Part shown: piece by piece, positions 24,920 to 33,105 of the stretch
How positions within the stretch are numbered: the stretch's first letter is position 1
Layout: each line of letters begins with the position of its first letter
Origin: Oscillibacter sp.
Lineage (GTDB): Bacteria; Bacillota; Clostridia; Oscillospirales; Oscillospiraceae
Reading direction: 5' to 3'
NCBI GenBank assembly: GCA_003539495.1
Contig: DPPB01000031.1
Span: forward strand, 157,214 to 221,213
DNA length: 64,000 nucleotides
Translations under genes and position numbers: made by a program
Notes under the pieces: model-generated
What the model saw: the letters and a program-made list of their open reading frames with translations, nothing else
Database searches by the model: none
Told to the model about the DNA's origin: nothing

Positions 24920-26359
24920 ATGAATTATAAGATGGTTTTATTCACCATGGGACGGGTGGTGCTGCTGGAGGCAGCGCTGCTGGTGCTGCCTATGGCGGTT
25001 TCCCTGCTGTATGGGGAAAAGTGCGCTCTGAGCTTTGCCCTGACTATTTTAGTGGCCCTGGCCGTGGGCTTCCTTCTGACGAAGCTGTGCCGGGGTGAGC
25101 ACGGCAGCAGCTCCATCAAGGACGGGTTCATGATCGTGGCCCTGACCTGGATCATGCTCTCCGCCATCGGCGCGCTGCCATTTGTATTCTCCCGGGAGAT
25201 CCCGCTCTATGTGGATGCGTTTTTTGAGACGGTCAGCGGCTTTACCACCACCGGCGCCACCATCCTGCCCGATGTGGAGGCTCTGAGCCGGGGGATGCTC
25301 TTTTGGCGGAGCTTCACCCACTGGATCGGCGGCATGGGGATCCTGGTGTTTGTGGTCATGCTGCTGAAGACCCCGGACCGATCCATCAACATCCTCAAGG
25401 CGGAAATGCCCGGCCCCACCGTGGACAAGCTGGCCCCTAAATCCAAGGACACGGCCAGAATCCTCTATCTGCTGTACATGGCACTAACCGTGCTGGAGAT
25501 CGTGTTCCTCCTGCTCGGCGGCATGAGCCTGTTTGACAGCGTGGTGCACGCCTTGAGCACCGCAGGCACCGGCGGCTTTGGCGCATACAACGCCAGCGCT
25601 GCCAACTTTAGCCCCTACATCCAGTGGGTGCTGACGGTATTCATGTTCCTGTTCGGCGTGAACTTCAACCTTTACTACCTGCTCCTGCTCAAACGCGGGA
25701 CCGAGCTTCTGCGCAACACGGAGCTCAAGGTGTATGCAGGCATCGTTCTGGTGTCCGTGGCGGCCATTACCATCGACATTTTGCCCCTGTACCAGTCCTT
25801 CTCCGTTTCGCTGCGGCAGGCGGCGTTCCAGGTGACCTCCATCTTGAGCACCACAGGCTTTATCACCGCAGACTTTACCGTGTGGTCCCCTCTGAGCAAG
25901 ATGGTGCTGCTGATGCTGATGTTTGTGGGCGGCTGTGCCGGCAGCACCGCCGGCGGCCTGAAGGTATCCAGGCTGACCATCCTGTGCAAGATGATCCGGC
26001 GGGAGCTGCGCCACACCCTGCGCCCACGGATGGTGGACGTCATCAAGGTGGATGGGCACCAGCTGAGTGAGCAGACCGCCCACAGCATCGTAGTGTATTT
26101 TGCCCTGTATATGCTGTGCGTTGCGGGGCTGCTGGTGGCCCTGTCCTTCTCTCCTTTTGACTTGGAAACGAACCTATTTGCCTCTATCTCCTGCTTTAAC
26201 AACGTGGGCCCCGGCTTCGGTATGGTGGGGCCCCTGGGGAACTACTCCCCCTATTCCCCGGCCATCAAGCTGTTTCTGTGTGCCGGGATGCTGCTGGGGC
26301 GGCTGGAGATCTACCCGATGCTGCTGCTGTTTGTGCCGGCAGCGTGGCGGAAGAAGTAA
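24920..26359 (+). CDS. TrkH/KtrB-family potassium transporter membrane subunit
   Basis: A 479-residue ion channel-like transporter with 8-10 helices and four pore loops. The selectivity-filter segments are FTTTGATIL, STAGTGGFGAY, STTGFITADF and FNNVGPGFG, each with the conserved Gly. A GGCAGSTAGGLKV segment precedes the later helices. Such subunits work with a cytosolic RCK protein (TrkA/KtrA), which is not encoded nearby. AAAGGAGG lies upstream. Confidence 0.95.
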   Translation: MNYKMVLFTMGRVVLLEAALLVLPMAVSLLYGEKCALSFALTILVALAVGFLLTKLCRGEHGSSSIKDGFMIVALTWIMLSAIGALPFVFSREIPLYVDAFFETVSGFTTTGATILPDVEALSRGMLFWRSFTHWIGGMGILVFVVMLLKTPDRSINILKAEMPGPTVDKLAPKSKDTARILYLLYMALTVLEIVFLLLGGMSLFDSVVHALSTAGTGGFGAYNASAANFSPYIQWVLTVFMFLFGVNFNLYYLLLLKRGTELLRNTELKVYAGIVLVSVAAITIDILPLYQSFSVSLRQAAFQVTSILSTTGFITADFTVWSPLSKMVLLMLMFVGGCAGSTAGGLKVSRLTILCKMIRRELRHTLRPRMVDVIKVDGHQLSEQTAHSIVVYFALYMLCVAGLLVALSFSPFDLETNLFASISCFNNVGPGFGMVGPLGNYSPYSPAIKLFLCAGMLLGRLEIYPMLLLFVPAAWRKK

Positions 26360-26553
26360 AGGGCAATAGCTTTATAGCGGATGCGGCGCAAGGATATTAT
26401 AGATTGCATGTCAGTGTGCGCCCCGGCTTCAAAATTTATTAACATTTTTTTAGGAGTATTTTAAGGAAAGAGGGGCATACTGTAACCACGGTAAGGGAAA
26501 CAGCTTACCTTGCCGGTCTCATCTTTTTCATTTCTCTTTCTCTTTTTCTTTTT
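26360..26553. other. Gap after trkH with a pyrimidine-rich tract
   Basis: No gene is supported. A small inverted repeat (GGTAAGGGAAACAGCTTACC, 26492-26511) and a long C/T tract (26520-26553) lead into a strong terminator, so a small untranslated RNA is possible, but no promoter or known family is clear. Confidence 0.35.
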
Positions 26554-26599
26554 CAAGGGAACAGGCGGAGCCAATGCTCCGCCTGTTCCCTTGATTTTT
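26554..26599 (+). terminator. Strong intrinsic terminator
   Basis: A 17-bp perfect stem (26554-26570 with 26577-26593), 6-base loop, ATTTTTT tail. It ends the trkH transcript and insulates spoIIID. Confidence 0.92.
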
Positions 26600-26628
26600 T
26601 CATATCGGCACACCCCTCAGCATAGGAT
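26599..26628 (+). promoter_or_regulatory. Candidate sigma-E-type promoter of spoIIID
   Basis: TTCATATC (26599-26606), a 14-base gap and CATAGGAT (26621-26628) match the mother-cell sigma-E boxes GTCATATT and CATACAAT at 6 of 8 positions each. In Bacillus subtilis spoIIID is a sigma-E gene. Confidence 0.5.
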
Positions 26629-26661
26629 GAAATGTATCATTCAAGCTTGGGAGTGTTGCCG

Positions 26662-26910
26662 ATGAAGGGAAACATGGAACAACGGGCCTGCGATGAGGCC
26701 GTTTACATCATAGAGTGCCGGGGGACCGTCCGGGACGCCGCCCGGAAGTTCGGCATCAGTAAATCCACGGTACACAAGGACATTTCCCAGCGGCTGCCCC
26801 TGTTCAACCGATCCCTTTACCTGCAGGTAAAGGCGGTTTTGGAGGAAAACAAGGCGCAGCGGCACATCCGGGGCGGCTTGGCCACCAGGAGAAAATATAA
26901 GGGTAGCTGA
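26662..26910 (+). CDS. spoIIID: Sporulation transcriptional regulator SpoIIID
   Basis: An 82-residue DNA-binding protein that controls mother-cell genes during sporulation. The helix-turn-helix is DAARKFGISKSTVHKDISQRLP, and the C-terminal basic helix RHIRGGLATRRKYK is typical of the family. Length is normal. The start at MKGNMEQ is chosen over an in-frame ATG 30 bases earlier by homology. This gene is good evidence for a spore-forming lineage. Confidence 0.95.
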   Translation: MKGNMEQRACDEAVYIIECRGTVRDAARKFGISKSTVHKDISQRLPLFNRSLYLQVKAVLEENKAQRHIRGGLATRRKYKGS

Positions 26911-26914
26911 CAAA

Positions 26915-26951
26915 AACACATCCGCCGGACTTTAAGGTCCGGCGGATGTGT
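26915..26951. terminator. Bidirectional terminator between spoIIID and the DUF1846 gene
   Basis: ACACATCCGCCGGAC and its complement form a 15-bp stem with a 6-base loop, between two converging genes. Confidence 0.85.
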
Positions 26952-26957
26952 TCGCAT

Positions 26958-28439
26958 TTACTTGTGATACAGCTTCTTGACCTCGTACCTCGGCTCGCAG
27001 CTGACGTGGATGCCCAGGCGCTTGTAGAGCTTGGCGTCCTCCTCAGAGAGGATGACGGAGAAGTGTGCCTCGCTGCCCCGCAGATCATCCAGCTTTTTCA
27101 GCACCCGCTCCGCCAAGGGGTTGGTGACGGCGGAGATGGACAGGGCAATGAGCACCTCGTCGGAGTGCAGACGGGGGTTATGGTGGCCCAGGTGCCGGAG
27201 CTTCATGTCGCTGATGGGCGCGATGATGGAGGCAGGCAGCAGGTCCAGATCCTTGTCAATGCCCGCCAGGAGCTTTACCGCGTTAAGAAGCATGGCCGCA
27301 GAGGGGCCCAGGAGAGAGCTGGTCTTGCCGGTGACCACGCGGCCATCGGGCAGCACCATAGCTCCGGCAGGGGCGCCGGTGGCCTGAGCCTTATCCAAAG
27401 AGGCCCGGACCGCCGGACAAATATCCGGGGTTACACCCGCCTGCTGCATAACGATCTCCAGCTTGCGCACCACGCACTCGTCGCACTTGCCCTTGACCCG
27501 GTCCACCAGGCCCGTATAATAGCGGCGGAGGATCTCCATGCGGCTGGCCGCCTGGCAGGCGGCATCGTCCACAATGGCAAAGCCCGCCATATTCACGCCC
27601 ATGTCCGTGGGGGATCTATAGGGGGAGGTACCCTGAATCTTCTCAAACATAGCGTTGAGCACCGGAAAAATCTCCACATCCCGGTTGTAGTTTACGGTGG
27701 TCTTGCCGTAGGCCTCCAGGTGGAAGGGATCGATCATATTCACATCGTTGAGGTCGGCAGTGGCGGCCTCATAGGCCAGATTCACCGGGTGTTTCAGGGG
27801 CAGGTTCCAGATGGGGAAGGTCTCATACTTGGCGTAGCCTGCCCGGATGCCGCGCTTATTCTCATGATAGAGCTGGCTCAGGCAGGTGGCCATTTTACCG
27901 CTGCCGGGGCCCGGGGCCGTGACCACCACGATGGAGCGGCTGGTCTCGATATAGTCGTTCTTGCCTAAGCCGTTATCGGAGACGATGTGCGCCACATCCG
28001 AGGGATAGCCGGCAATGGGATAGTGCTTATAGCTCTTAACGCCCAGGGCGGTGAGACGCTTGATAAAGGCATCGGCGGCGGGCTGGCCGGCATACTGGGT
28101 GATAACCACGGAGCCTACATAAAAGCCCAGGCCCCGGAACACGTCCGTCAGGCGGAGGACATCGTCGTCATAGCTGATGCCCAAATCGCCGCGCATTTTG
28201 CTCTTTTCAATATCCCCGGCACAGATGGCAATGACGATCTCCACATCATCCTTCATCGTTGCCAGCATGCGGATCTTGCTGTCGGGCTGGAAGCCGGGCA
28301 GCACCCGGGAGGCATGGTAGTCGTCAAAGAGCTTGCCGCCGAACTCCAGATACAGCTTATCGCCGAACTGGCTGCGGCGCTCCTTGATGTGCTCGGCCTG
28401 CAGGGCCAAATACTTGTCGTTGTCAAATCCGATCTTCAT
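26958..28439 (-). CDS. DUF1846 family protein
   Basis: A 493-residue cytosolic protein of the DUF1846 family, conserved in Firmicutes and structurally known but without an established function. Recognisable stretches: LYLEFGGKLFDDYHASRVLPG near the start, TAPGPGSGKMATCLSQLYHE (a P-loop-like glycine segment near residue 180) and HNPRLHSDEVLIALSISA near the C-terminus. The start is chosen for GAAGAGGT seven bases upstream; an in-frame start 48 bases earlier lacks a site. Confidence 0.92.
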   Translation of the reverse strand: MKIGFDNDKYLALQAEHIKERRSQFGDKLYLEFGGKLFDDYHASRVLPGFQPDSKIRMLATMKDDVEIVIAICAGDIEKSKMRGDLGISYDDDVLRLTDVFRGLGFYVGSVVITQYAGQPAADAFIKRLTALGVKSYKHYPIAGYPSDVAHIVSDNGLGKNDYIETSRSIVVVTAPGPGSGKMATCLSQLYHENKRGIRAGYAKYETFPIWNLPLKHPVNLAYEAATADLNDVNMIDPFHLEAYGKTTVNYNRDVEIFPVLNAMFEKIQGTSPYRSPTDMGVNMAGFAIVDDAACQAASRMEILRRYYTGLVDRVKGKCDECVVRKLEIVMQQAGVTPDICPAVRASLDKAQATGAPAGAMVLPDGRVVTGKTSSLLGPSAAMLLNAVKLLAGIDKDLDLLPASIIAPISDMKLRHLGHHNPRLHSDEVLIALSISAVTNPLAERVLKKLDDLRGSEAHFSVILSEEDAKLYKRLGIHVSCEPRYEVKKLYHK

Positions 28440-28486
28440 GTGCAGTACCTCTTCTTTACGCATCACATTTTCAAAATAACATTGCA

Positions 28487-28515
28487 ATTATACATCCCCG
28501 GGAGGCCGGTGGAAA
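28487..28515 (-). promoter_or_regulatory. Promoter of the DUF1846 gene
   Basis: Minus strand: TTTCCA (28515-28510), a 17-base spacer and TATAAT (28492-28487). Confidence 0.55.
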
Positions 28516-28585
28516 GGGGTTTTCCCTTTTTCCGGGAGCCAAATTTCGGAGGCAAAATTTGTGAAAAATTTGGTGGTAGGGCGGC

Positions 28586-28614
28586 TTGTTTTTCTTGATA
28601 TTATGGGGTATACT
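28586..28614 (+). promoter_or_regulatory. Candidate promoter of the 65-aa gene
   Basis: Weak -35 TTGTTT (28586-28591), 17-base spacer, TATACT (28609-28614). The remaining leader up to 28782 has no recognised element. Confidence 0.4.
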
Positions 28615-28782
28615 GAAAAATACACCCCTATTTTTGCCGGCGAAAAATCTCCGTTTTCTCCGCTATTGGGCGTGCAGACCGCCCTGCGCACTCGCTGCAT
28701 GGTCTGCGCAAAGTTTTTTACCGCCTACGAGCGGTAAGCTCTGCCGGGTCCTTATGAAACCACTATTTTTCGGGAGGCTTTT

Positions 28783-28980
28783 ATGCGCTTTCACATTATG
28801 CACAAAAAAATCAATCAGGCTGCAGAGGAGTATCGGGTCTTTTTTGAAACCGACAGCATCGACGAGGCCAAGGACTTTGCCATGCGCCTGGCCTTTGACG
28901 AGACGAACAATGTCTATGTGCAGGACACCAAGCGCGACGAGATCGTGCGGGATTTTGATGCACTGGTGTACCGGATTTGA
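28783..28980 (+). CDS. Small conserved-looking hypothetical protein, 65 aa
   Basis: A 65-residue soluble acidic protein starting MRFHIMHKKINQ. It alternates strand and helix (YRVFFETDSIDEAKDFAMRLA, NNVYVQDTKRDEIV), like a compact ferredoxin-like fold. GGGAGG lies five bases before the ATG, which supports real expression. A GC-rich hairpin (28990-29018) follows. Function unknown. Confidence 0.7.
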   Translation: MRFHIMHKKINQAAEEYRVFFETDSIDEAKDFAMRLAFDETNNVYVQDTKRDEIVRDFDALVYRI

Positions 28981-29128
28981 AAAAAGGCAAGGGCATCGCG
29001 GCAGAGCCGCGATGCCCTGCCTGAGACCGCCGAAAAAGCTCCTGTTTTCCGGAAAAATGCCCTGAGTCTGCTACGTATATTATTTTCCCGCTGCAGGCGG
29101 CAAACTTTGCAGAATTTCTTGAAAAACG

Positions 29129-29156
29129 AAGAAGACTACCCGCGTGTAGTCTTCTT
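29129..29156. terminator. Terminator of the sufCB unit
   Basis: An 11-bp stem (AAGAAGACTAC and its complement) with T-rich flanks on both strands, just downstream of the leftward sufB-like gene. Confidence 0.8.
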
Positions 29157-29178
29157 TTTTGCGTTGGCGGATAGCAGT

Positions 29179-30108
29179 TTACTCCAAAAATCCCTTGAGG
29201 ATGGTCTCCTCGGCCTCCTCCGGGGTGAGCCCCAGGGTCTCCAGCTTCAGCAGCTGGTCACCGGCGATCTTGCCGATGGCGGCCTCGTGGATCAGCTGTG
29301 CGTCGGGGCAGTTGGCAGTGATGGCGGGGATGGACTCGATGTGGGCGTGGCCCATGATGATAGAGTCGCACTGGACATGGCCGAAGCACTGGCTGTTGCC
29401 CACCATCACCGGGTGGAACACCTGCTTGGAATCATCCTGAGCAACGGAGCGGGAAATGACGCGGCCCTTGGCATCCTCGCCGTTAAGCTCGATATGCATA
29501 TCGCTCTCGGCCTCCTGCTTGCCGTGGGTCAGCAGGCGCTCGGTGACCACCACCTCGCTGCCCTTCTCACAGTAAAAACGGGTGTCGCGCTTGGTGGAGT
29601 CGATGCCGCGAATTTGGACGGTGTCCATCTGCATGGTGGAGTTTTCCCCCAGGTGGACGATGGTCTGGGGGTTCATTACATTGCGGCCGGTCTCGCCGGG
29701 GGCGTCCTCGCCGTAGTGCTTTTCAGAATAGTGGACCCGGCTGTTTTTGCCGATGTAGAAGGTGTGTACACCGTCGTGGCGGCTCTCATTACAGCCGGAA
29801 TTGTGGATGCCGCAGCCGGCGACGATCTCTACATCGCAATCATCGCCCACATAAAAATCGTTATACACCAGCTCGGAAAGCCCAGTCTTGCTGATGATGA
29901 CGGGGATGTGGCACTGCTCGCCCTTGGTGCCGGCCTTGATACGGATGTCAATGCCCTGCTTGCCATCGGTCTTGGGAGTGATCTCGATGTGCTCGGTGGA
30001 TTGGCGGGCCTCACAGCCGCTGTCTTTGCGGATATTAAAGGCGCCTACGGGCTTGCCGGTGAGATCGGCGATCTTTTCCAGCAGCTTGGCGTCAATGTCG
30101 GTAATCAT
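29179..30108 (-). CDS. SufB/SufD-family Fe-S cluster assembly scaffold
   Basis: A 309-residue beta-helix scaffold, shorter than E. coli SufB (about 495). It contains SELVYNDFYVGDDCDVEIVAGCGIHNSG, the SRHDGVHTFYIG stretch, and a C-terminal IGHAHIESIPAI / LIHEAAIGKIAGDQ core with the conserved Glu. It builds Fe-S clusters with the ATPase encoded directly upstream, overlapping as ATGA. No SufS, SufU or SufD lies nearby, so this is the minimal SufBC (SMS-like) arrangement of strict anaerobes. Confidence 0.92.
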   Translation of the reverse strand: MITDIDAKLLEKIADLTGKPVGAFNIRKDSGCEARQSTEHIEITPKTDGKQGIDIRIKAGTKGEQCHIPVIISKTGLSELVYNDFYVGDDCDVEIVAGCGIHNSGCNESRHDGVHTFYIGKNSRVHYSEKHYGEDAPGETGRNVMNPQTIVHLGENSTMQMDTVQIRGIDSTKRDTRFYCEKGSEVVVTERLLTHGKQEAESDMHIELNGEDAKGRVISRSVAQDDSKQVFHPVMVGNSQCFGHVQCDSIIMGHAHIESIPAITANCPDAQLIHEAAIGKIAGDQLLKLETLGLTPEEAEETILKGFLE

Positions 30109-30845
30109 AGCTTGACCTCCTTTTTCTCCAGTACCGGGCAGCCGCCCAGGGTGTCCGCCAGGATCAGAGGGAATACCTCCTCCGTGGTGCCCCGGTGGGC
30201 GATGGTGCCGCCGGAGACGACGATTATTTCATCCGCCAGCTGGATGATACGCTCCTGGTGGGAGATGATAATCATGGTGGAGTGCCCCTCCTGATGGATC
30301 TGTTCAAAGGTCTCGGTGAGGCGGGCGAAGCTCCACAGGTCGATGCCGGCCTCGGGCTCGTCAAAGATCATCAGCTCACTGCCGCGGGCCAGGATGGTGG
30401 CAATCTCAATGCGCTTGACCTCGCCGCCGGAGAGGGATACATCCACCTCCCGATCCAGATAATCGTTGGCGCACAGGCCCACCTTCGTTAGATACTGGCA
30501 GCAACGGTCCTTGGAGAGCTCTTCGCTGCCCGCCGCCAAAAGAAGCAGATCATGGACGGTGATCCCCTTGAAGCGGGGGGGCTGCTGGAAGCCGTAGCTA
30601 ATGCCCAGGCGGGCACGTTCAGTGATAGAAAGGCCCGTCACATCCTGGCCGTTGTAGAGGATCTGCCCCTCCGTGGGCTGCACCAGGCCCATGATCACCT
30701 TGGCCAGGGTAGTCTTGCCGCCGCCGTTGGGGCCGGTGAAAACTACCAGCTTATGGTCGGGAATGGTTAGGTCGATGTGGTTGAGGATGTCCACCGGGCC
30801 CTCCGGGGTGGAGACGCGGTAACAGATGTTTTTCAGCTCTAACAT
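30105..30845 (-). CDS. sufC: SufC Fe-S cluster assembly ATPase
   Basis: A 246-residue ABC-type ATPase. Walker A is GPNGGGKTT (about 36-44), the signature is LSGGEVKRIEIA, Walker B is LMIFDEPEAGIDL and the switch His is in IISHQERI. The start MLELKNICY follows AGGAGGA. SufC supplies ATP-driven conformational change to the SufB scaffold. The promoter region upstream holds the palindrome TGCAATTGCA. Confidence 0.95.
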   Translation of the reverse strand: MLELKNICYRVSTPEGPVDILNHIDLTIPDHKLVVFTGPNGGGKTTLAKVIMGLVQPTEGQILYNGQDVTGLSITERARLGISYGFQQPPRFKGITVHDLLLLAAGSEELSKDRCCQYLTKVGLCANDYLDREVDVSLSGGEVKRIEIATILARGSELMIFDEPEAGIDLWSFARLTETFEQIHQEGHSTMIIISHQERIIQLADEIIVVSGGTIAHRGTTEEVFPLILADTLGGCPVLEKKEVKL

Positions 30846-30879
30846 GAATCCTTCCTCCTTCTGAGGTCTTTTCATCCGT

Positions 30880-30888
30880 ACTATACCA
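30880..30888 (-). promoter_or_regulatory. Extended -10 promoter of sufCB
   Basis: Minus strand TGG-TATAGT (30888-30880). A perfect 10-bp palindrome TGCAATTGCA at 30910-30919 lies just beyond the -35 position and could bind an Fe-S regulator. Confidence 0.45.
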
Positions 30889-31141
30889 AATCTTGTCCCT
30901 TAAGAATGTTGCAATTGCACCAAAAGACATATTTCGACTCATACGTTTTTTATTGTAGCAGAATCGCCGGGCAAAAGCAATCCGCCCCGCCTTATTTTTC
31001 CCTGCTCAGGAAAATTTTACACAGAATACACCCCCATCAGGGCATATCCCATGTGCCGGCTGCAGGGCGCCTTGGCGTGCGGTGGGGATGGAGCGACATA
31101 GTCGCCGTCTCCTGCAGAGGGCTGCAAGGAAAAATGGGCGC

Positions 31142-31175
31142 AAAAAGGCCCGGCGAGCTGAGAGGCTCACCGGGC
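31142..31175 (-). terminator. Terminator of the 57-aa membrane protein gene
   Basis: On the minus strand GCCCGGTGAGC pairs with GCTCGCCGGGC, followed by CTTTTTG. Confidence 0.8.
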
Positions 31176-31211
31176 GGGATGGAGAGAGGAAGCGCAGAAG
31201 GAAAAACCGGA

Positions 31212-31385
31212 TCAGACCAGGGAACAGATGAGGCTCAGTTCAACGAAGAACAGAAAGCCCAGGGGGAAGCAGGCAATCTGGGTGAAGAGGTTAAAATTGC
31301 CGGTCATGATAAAAAACAGGGCCAGCACAATCACGGCCATGAGAGCCACGGCGACCACCACACGGGCTGCAGCTTTGCTTTTCAT
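31212..31385 (-). CDS. Small membrane protein, 57 aa
   Basis: A 57-residue protein, MKSKAAARVVVAV..., with two hydrophobic helices (about 8-27 and 36-56) and a short polar turn (TGNFN). A perfect AAAGGAG ribosome site, a promoter at 31436-31464 and a terminator at 31142-31175 frame it as a complete unit. It lies directly downstream of a LysR gene on the same strand. No family is recognised. Confidence 0.8.
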   Translation of the reverse strand: MKSKAAARVVVAVALMAVIVLALFFIMTGNFNLFTQIACFPLGFLFFVELSLICSLV

Positions 31386-31435
31386 AATTTCAGATCTCCT
31401 TTCAGCATTTTATTCTGTTTTGCTTTGTTGTCCTC

Positions 31436-31464
31436 AGTATAAGGATAGATCTGGTATTTGTAAA
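31436..31464 (-). promoter_or_regulatory. Promoter of the 57-aa membrane protein gene
   Basis: Minus strand: TTTACA (31464-31459), a 17-base spacer and TATACT (31441-31436). The palindrome TATAGCTATA (31486-31495) lies 22 bases further upstream. Confidence 0.65.
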
Positions 31465-31497
31465 ATACAGAAAAACTAAGCTGCGTATAGCTATAGA

Positions 31498-32397
31498 CTA
31501 TATCAGCGCTGCCTCCCGCAGGGCCTGTATGTACTCCAAGGTCATGGGGGAGGGAGTCACATCCCGGCGCAGGATATATCCAATGGTGTGGAACTGCTTC
31601 GGCTCCAAAGGCAGGCTCACAAACTCCTCCCGGTACATGGCGGATACTCCCACATCCGGGCTGAAGCCATTGAGGGCCCGCAGAAGCTGATACTCCGTGG
31701 CCCGTTCCCGCACACAGATGGTTTTGTGGGACTGCGCAGCCACGGCAGACAGGCCCTCAAAAAAGAACTGTCCGTTGTGCTCCCCCTGCTCAAAGGTGAT
31801 GCAGGGATAGGGACTCACGTCCTCCACCGTCACGAACCTGCGACCGGCCAGGGGGTGCTCCGCAGAGACGAACAGCTCCGCCTGTACCCGCTTCAGCTCT
31901 GTGAATTCCAAGCCCAGCTTGCCGAACATCCGCCGCAGGAATCGCTCGTTATCCTCATTCAGCGCCAGAATGCCCACCTCGCTGCGCAGCTGGCTTACAT
32001 CCTCCAGCACCTCATAGGTAGTGGTCTCCCGAAAATGGAAGCTGTACCGGGGCCCCCGAAAATTCTGCACCAACCGGGAAAATGCCAGCACCGTAAAGTT
32101 AAAGTGCTGGCTGGACACAGCAAAGCGCTTCTCCCCCTGCTCCCGACCGCTGAACCGCTCCTGCAGCAGCTGGGCCTGGGAGAGGATCTGCCGGGCGTAG
32201 CCCAAGAATTCCTCCCCCTCCCGTGACACGATAACACCCCGGTTGGTCCGGGAGAATATGGTCACACCCATCTCCGATTCCAGCTCCCGTATGGCAGTGG
32301 TAAGGCTGGGTTGGGAGATAAACAGCTTTTCGGCGGCGGCGCTGATGGTGCCGCACTCGGCCACCGTCACGGCGTATTTCAGTTGCTGCAGGGTCAT
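31498..32397 (-). CDS. LysR-family transcriptional regulator
   Basis: A 299-residue regulator with an N-terminal winged helix (1-62; AAAEKLFISQPSLTTAIRELESEMG) and a periplasmic-binding-like effector domain (about 90-295). The start MTLQQLKYAV is set by AAAAGGAG. It is divergent from a ferritin-like gene and upstream of a 57-residue membrane protein gene; either may be its target. The co-inducer is unknown. Confidence 0.93.
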   Translation of the reverse strand: MTLQQLKYAVTVAECGTISAAAEKLFISQPSLTTAIRELESEMGVTIFSRTNRGVIVSREGEEFLGYARQILSQAQLLQERFSGREQGEKRFAVSSQHFNFTVLAFSRLVQNFRGPRYSFHFRETTTYEVLEDVSQLRSEVGILALNEDNERFLRRMFGKLGLEFTELKRVQAELFVSAEHPLAGRRFVTVEDVSPYPCITFEQGEHNGQFFFEGLSAVAAQSHKTICVRERATEYQLLRALNGFSPDVGVSAMYREEFVSLPLEPKQFHTIGYILRRDVTPSPMTLEYIQALREAALI

Positions 32398-32497
32398 AAA
32401 AACACACTCCTTTTCCTTAGTGTATCGGATTATTTCTAAAAAGTAAAGCGTCCGTCCCCTGGTGCATACAATGGATGGCAGAGAAAGGGGTGCTGGC

Positions 32498-33034
32498 ATG
32501 GAAAATCATCAGACTATGGAGCAAAAGAGGGCTGTCTGGCAGCGGGTGAATCCTGCCCTGCAGCCGTATCCGGCGGATGCGGCCCAGGACGCGGTGAATG
32601 TGTGCTGTATGGGGGTAAACGCCCAGCAGGATGCAGACGTGATCCGGGGCTTTATTGAGGAGGAGCTGTCGGACCGGCGGGGCTACCTGACCTACGCCGC
32701 CATGGCACCGTCCCCCATGGCCCGGCAGCTTATGCGCCGCCTGGCAGCGGAGGAGGGAGGCCATGCCCGGCGGCTCCTGGGTGTATACTATCTTATCACC
32801 GGCCAGGTCTATTGCCCGGCGGTGCCGCAGCCGGGGGAGGGATGCGTTTCCTCCTGGCGGGAAGTTTTACGTCTGCGATACCATGAGGAGAGCTGCGGGG
32901 GCCTGAATTACCGGCGGGCCTCGGAGGAGACCACCGACGAGTGCCTGGCGGAGATCTTTCAGGAGCTGTCCCGGGATGAATACCGCCACGCCCGACAGAT
33001 CCTGACACTTTTGGAAAAACAAATGTCGATTTAA
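32498..33034 (+). CDS. Ferritin-like/rubrerythrin-type di-iron protein
   Basis: A 178-residue predicted four-helix bundle with the paired ExxH di-iron ligands: EEELSDRRGYLTYAA and AAEEGGHARRL in the first half, SEETTDECL and SRDEYRHARQI in the second. Such proteins handle peroxide or iron in anaerobes. No rubredoxin domain is attached. AAAGGGG lies upstream. It is divergent from the LysR gene, which may control it. Confidence 0.75.
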   Translation: MENHQTMEQKRAVWQRVNPALQPYPADAAQDAVNVCCMGVNAQQDADVIRGFIEEELSDRRGYLTYAAMAPSPMARQLMRRLAAEEGGHARRLLGVYYLITGQVYCPAVPQPGEGCVSSWREVLRLRYHEESCGGLNYRRASEETTDECLAEIFQELSRDEYRHARQILTLLEKQMSI

Positions 33035-33044
33035 AAGATAGGTC

Positions 33045-33073
33045 TTGCAATACACACAATTTGCTGCTACAAT
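33045..33073 (+). promoter_or_regulatory. Promoter of the second HD gene
   Basis: TTGCAA (33045-33050), 17-base spacer, TGC-TACAAT (33068-33073), an extended -10. Confidence 0.7.
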
Positions 33074-33105
33074 AGGGCAAAATCAATATAAGGAGGACGC
33101 CCTTT

